From positions 20,070,329 to 20,134,328 of the forward strand of contig NC_054877.1 in assembly GCF_018320785.1 (NCBI RefSeq): a stretch of 64,000 nt of DNA, in the 5' to 3' direction. Both the position numbers and the translations under genes were made by a program. The stretch is from Cheilinus undulatus. Taxonomy: Eukaryota; Chordata; Actinopteri; Labriformes; Labridae. The notes below the pieces were generated by a model that saw only the letters and a list, made by a program, of their open reading frames with translations, did not search any database and was not told where the DNA came from. Positions 61,812 to 64,000 of the stretch are shown in pieces (positions within the stretch are counted from its first letter, which is position 1; each line of letters starts with the position of its first letter).

Positions 61812-62430
61812 CCAGAGCAGGAAACAGGATTTGTTTCACACATCTATCTGGAAAACCACTAATACACAGCATTTGGGAAAGGGCAGAGCCTTTGAAAAAA
61901 AACTTGGATCGTGACTGGATGAACGTTCTGTCTGTCAGATCTTTTACGGGCCAATTAGAGCAACAAAACACGTGATGTAGCCGCCAGCGAGCTGCACCCC
62001 TACCGAAAAAGTAGACTCCATTAGAATTGCATAACGTGAACCATGGTGACTGTAGACATGTCAGTACACAACTTTTGTCGTGCACTGACATGTGTAGCTT
62101 ACCGTGTACATCTGGATCCCTTTTTTGAAAAAAAAAAAAAAAAACTCACTGCTGTTCTTTGCTCTTCTTTTAACAAAGAGTTGTCGTCAAGTTCTGATAA
62201 AACTTACACTTTAGCAGCATCCACACTAATGTCTTCCGCCATTATTGCACCGGACTCTTGTTGCCGCTTGCTTACGTCAAGACTCTGCCGCGTCTGAAAG
62301 TACTGCCCCTCAACGCTGATTGGTCCTGTCACTTTCTAACCGGGCCCAAACGGTTCAGACGAGAGCTTTGACAGATTGGATTCACCAGTGAGAAACACAG
62401 AAACGGGCATATCTCTCTGCTTTGCGAGGT
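61812..62430 (-). mobile_element. MITE carrying a first-exon-like ORF, copy C
   Basis: Same orientation as copy B. The minus strand reads MAEDISVDAAKV, a stop, VLSELDDNSLLKEEQRTA and a donor GTGAG. The upstream CCAATCAGCGTTGAG and TGACGTAAGCAAGC are kept. The left hairpin has decayed (TTTCACACATCTATCTGG) and an A run lies beside the donor (62127-62145). Confidence 0.7.
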
Positions 62431-63766
62431 GAGGGAGATACATGACTGAGTGATTATTAAGGAATGGAAGGATAAATGGAAATAAAGATGTTAGTTTTGA
62501 GAAAAAAGGGTCAGTCTGTTGGAAGTGGCAGGGCCTTTTTTGATACTAGCCCATCACTGCATAAAATTTATCATTGTTTAAACACATTCCACACATTTAA
62601 TTTCATTGGGATATTTTACATATTGTAACTTCAAGTTTCTTTTAAATGTACTGTCTCTAGTGGAAATATACCTGAGTGAAGCCCCCTTGAGTTCAACCCC
62701 TGTTTCTTAAAACATCCCCTTTGGCCACTGGAGGGCAATCCGTAGCTTCACAGATCTCACTGGTTTCACTGGGACTTCAAGCTGTGACTCTCAGAGGACA
62801 GAGTGAGAGCAGTATGAGGAATTCAAGCAGTGAAGTGAGAGATGTTCTTTACTGCAAAGTTTAATGTGCTTTTTAAATGGTATTAGCTTTATAATATATA
62901 ATATATCAAGTACGATGAACATTCACTCAGTTACCATTGGTGCGGTTATTTTACCAAGTTCCTGAAATATTTACTGTCTAGTTTGCTTTAAAATATAAAC
63001 TTACTTCCCTGTTTTCTCTGTTGCTCAGCACCAAGACTAACAATACATATTGGTTAATATGTATTTTATAAATGTCACAACCTTGTTTGTGAGCTAGTAA
63101 GATGAACAAACTGTCCTCCTGTTTAATGCTAACTTACAGTTCGGGGTCATGACCCTGGGGTAAACTAGACAAACTGTGACTTACTGAAGTTGTAACAGAT
63201 CGCTCAGCTGTTAATGTGTTTGCAGAGTGAGAGTGAAACGCCACTCAACGTCTCTCTTTTGATACTCAAGTAATGATTGCAAACTTATCTAAGTGTGTGC
63301 GTCACACAGGATCAGAGGCTGTGCTCACACTGGATTCAAGTTGAGACAAGTACCAGTATGAAACAAAAAACAACCTCTCAGGCAACACATGTTCCTCTCT
63401 TATGTTGCTTTGTATTTTCAGATTTCCCTAAGCTGTCAGATGTTTTGTCAAAGGAAAAAATGTTAGCTCATTTCATGTGTGATTTTATTGAGCTTAAAGT
63501 TCCTGTTTGTAGCTTAATACTGGTTAGGAAACACAGTGGAAATGATAATAAAGCAGCTTTAGGACCTACAAGAGCAAACAAGAGTGACGAGTGACAGGAA
63601 GACTGAGCTAAGACCATTAACTGTGACAAGAGTTATCATTTCTGTATAATTATTATAAATTCCTGTAAACAGCTGAAGGTTAGGCGTCAGACAAAGTTAT
63701 AAACAGACTAGAAAAAAACCAAACATTTACATTTTACATACTAAAGATTCTTGATAAGTGACTTAT
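62431..63766. other. Unassigned intergenic DNA
   Basis: No gene supported. A CTCF-like CCACTGGAGGGCAA is at about 62726. An ORF of 105 codons (63277-63594) shows no domain or splice support. Confidence 0.3.
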
Positions 63767-63767
63767 A

Positions 63768-64000
63768 CACTCACTGGCCACTTTATTAGGTACACCTGTT
63801 CAATTACTTGTTAAAACAAATAGCTAATCAGCCAATCACATGGCAGCAACCCAATGCATTAAGGCATGTAGATGTGGCCAAGACAACTTGCTGAAGTTCA
63901 AACCAAACTTTAGAATGGGGAAGGAAGGGGATTTTAATGACTTTGAACATGACATGGTTGTTGGTGCCAGACAGACTGGTCTGAGTATTTCAGAAACTGC
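63768..64000 (+). mobile_element. Tc1-like element, cut by the window end
   Basis: After a TA it starts CACTCACTGGCCACTTTATT and AGGTACACCTGTTCAATTAC, the terminus of a very common fish Tc1 family. The transposase leader (CATGACATGGTTGTTGGTGC, CAGACAGACTGGTCTGAGTA) runs to the window edge. Confidence 0.88.

Noticed and set aside
31000-64000. dmbx1 exons within the window
   Set aside because: No homeodomain or N-terminal dmbx1 sequence was seen on either strand; its position beyond the window is only inferred from synteny.

Overview
This is vertebrate nuclear DNA, most likely from a percomorph-like teleost. Genes are split by GT-AG introns. The intergenic DNA is AT-rich and packed with fish-type transposon debris: Tc1/mariner and hAT elements, tRNA-headed SINEs, an I/Nimb-like LINE, and GCTA-rich low-complexity tracts. 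No bacterial or phage signature is present.

Three protein genes are supported, all on the + strand. (1) Bases 1-4146 hold the 3' half of aire (autoimmune regulator): the end of SAND, PHD1, a Ser/Thr-rich linker, PHD2 and the C-terminal tail, in eight exons. (2) Bases 15630-24603 hold kncn (kinocilin), reconstructed here from five small exons; it encodes about 152 aa with two membrane segments. (3) Bases 30261-30878 hold a single-exon two-pass membrane protein resembling TMEM275, with a likely CpG-rich promoter and noncoding first exon at 28.4-28.85 kb. From recalled human gene order, KNCN and TMEM275 are neighbours next to DMBX1 on 1p33, while AIRE is on 21q. The aire/kncn junction is therefore a rearrangement relative to human, and the 31-64 kb gene desert may be the regulatory landscape of dmbx1 lying beyond the window. 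A tRNA-Gly(TCC) gene lies at 10184-10255, beside an orphan ORF for a possible small secreted Cys-rich peptide.

Layout: aire (1-4.1 kb); 3' flank; a decayed I/Nimb-like LINE carrying an antisense fragment of a second retrotransposon (5.5-9.4 kb); orphan peptide ORF and tRNA (9.8-10.3 kb); Tc1 fragment (11.5-12.3 kb); tandem array of a helicase-like exon interrupted by a SINE (12.6-13.8 kb); kncn with transposon-rich introns (15.6-24.6 kb); a MITE carrying a first-exon-like ORF (26.0-26.5 kb, with further copies at 50.9 and 61.8 kb); the tmem275-like gene (28.4-32 kb); then a desert of repeats, tandem arrays and several compositionally complex, repeat-free stretches that are candidate conserved noncoding elements (33.3, 38.4-38.7, 40.9-41.9, 55.1-55.7, 59.7-60.2 kb). 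The window ends inside another Tc1-like element.

The most unusual material is: (a) the mobile 'first exon' family, with CCAAT boxes, a CRE-like site, ATG, a short ORF and a GTGAGT donor in three copies; (b) the tandem helicase-like exon array, whose peptide continues the same protein; and (c) hAT insertions with intact 8-bp target duplications, one lying four bases from an aire splice donor. All identifications come from reading and remembered family features; no database search was run.
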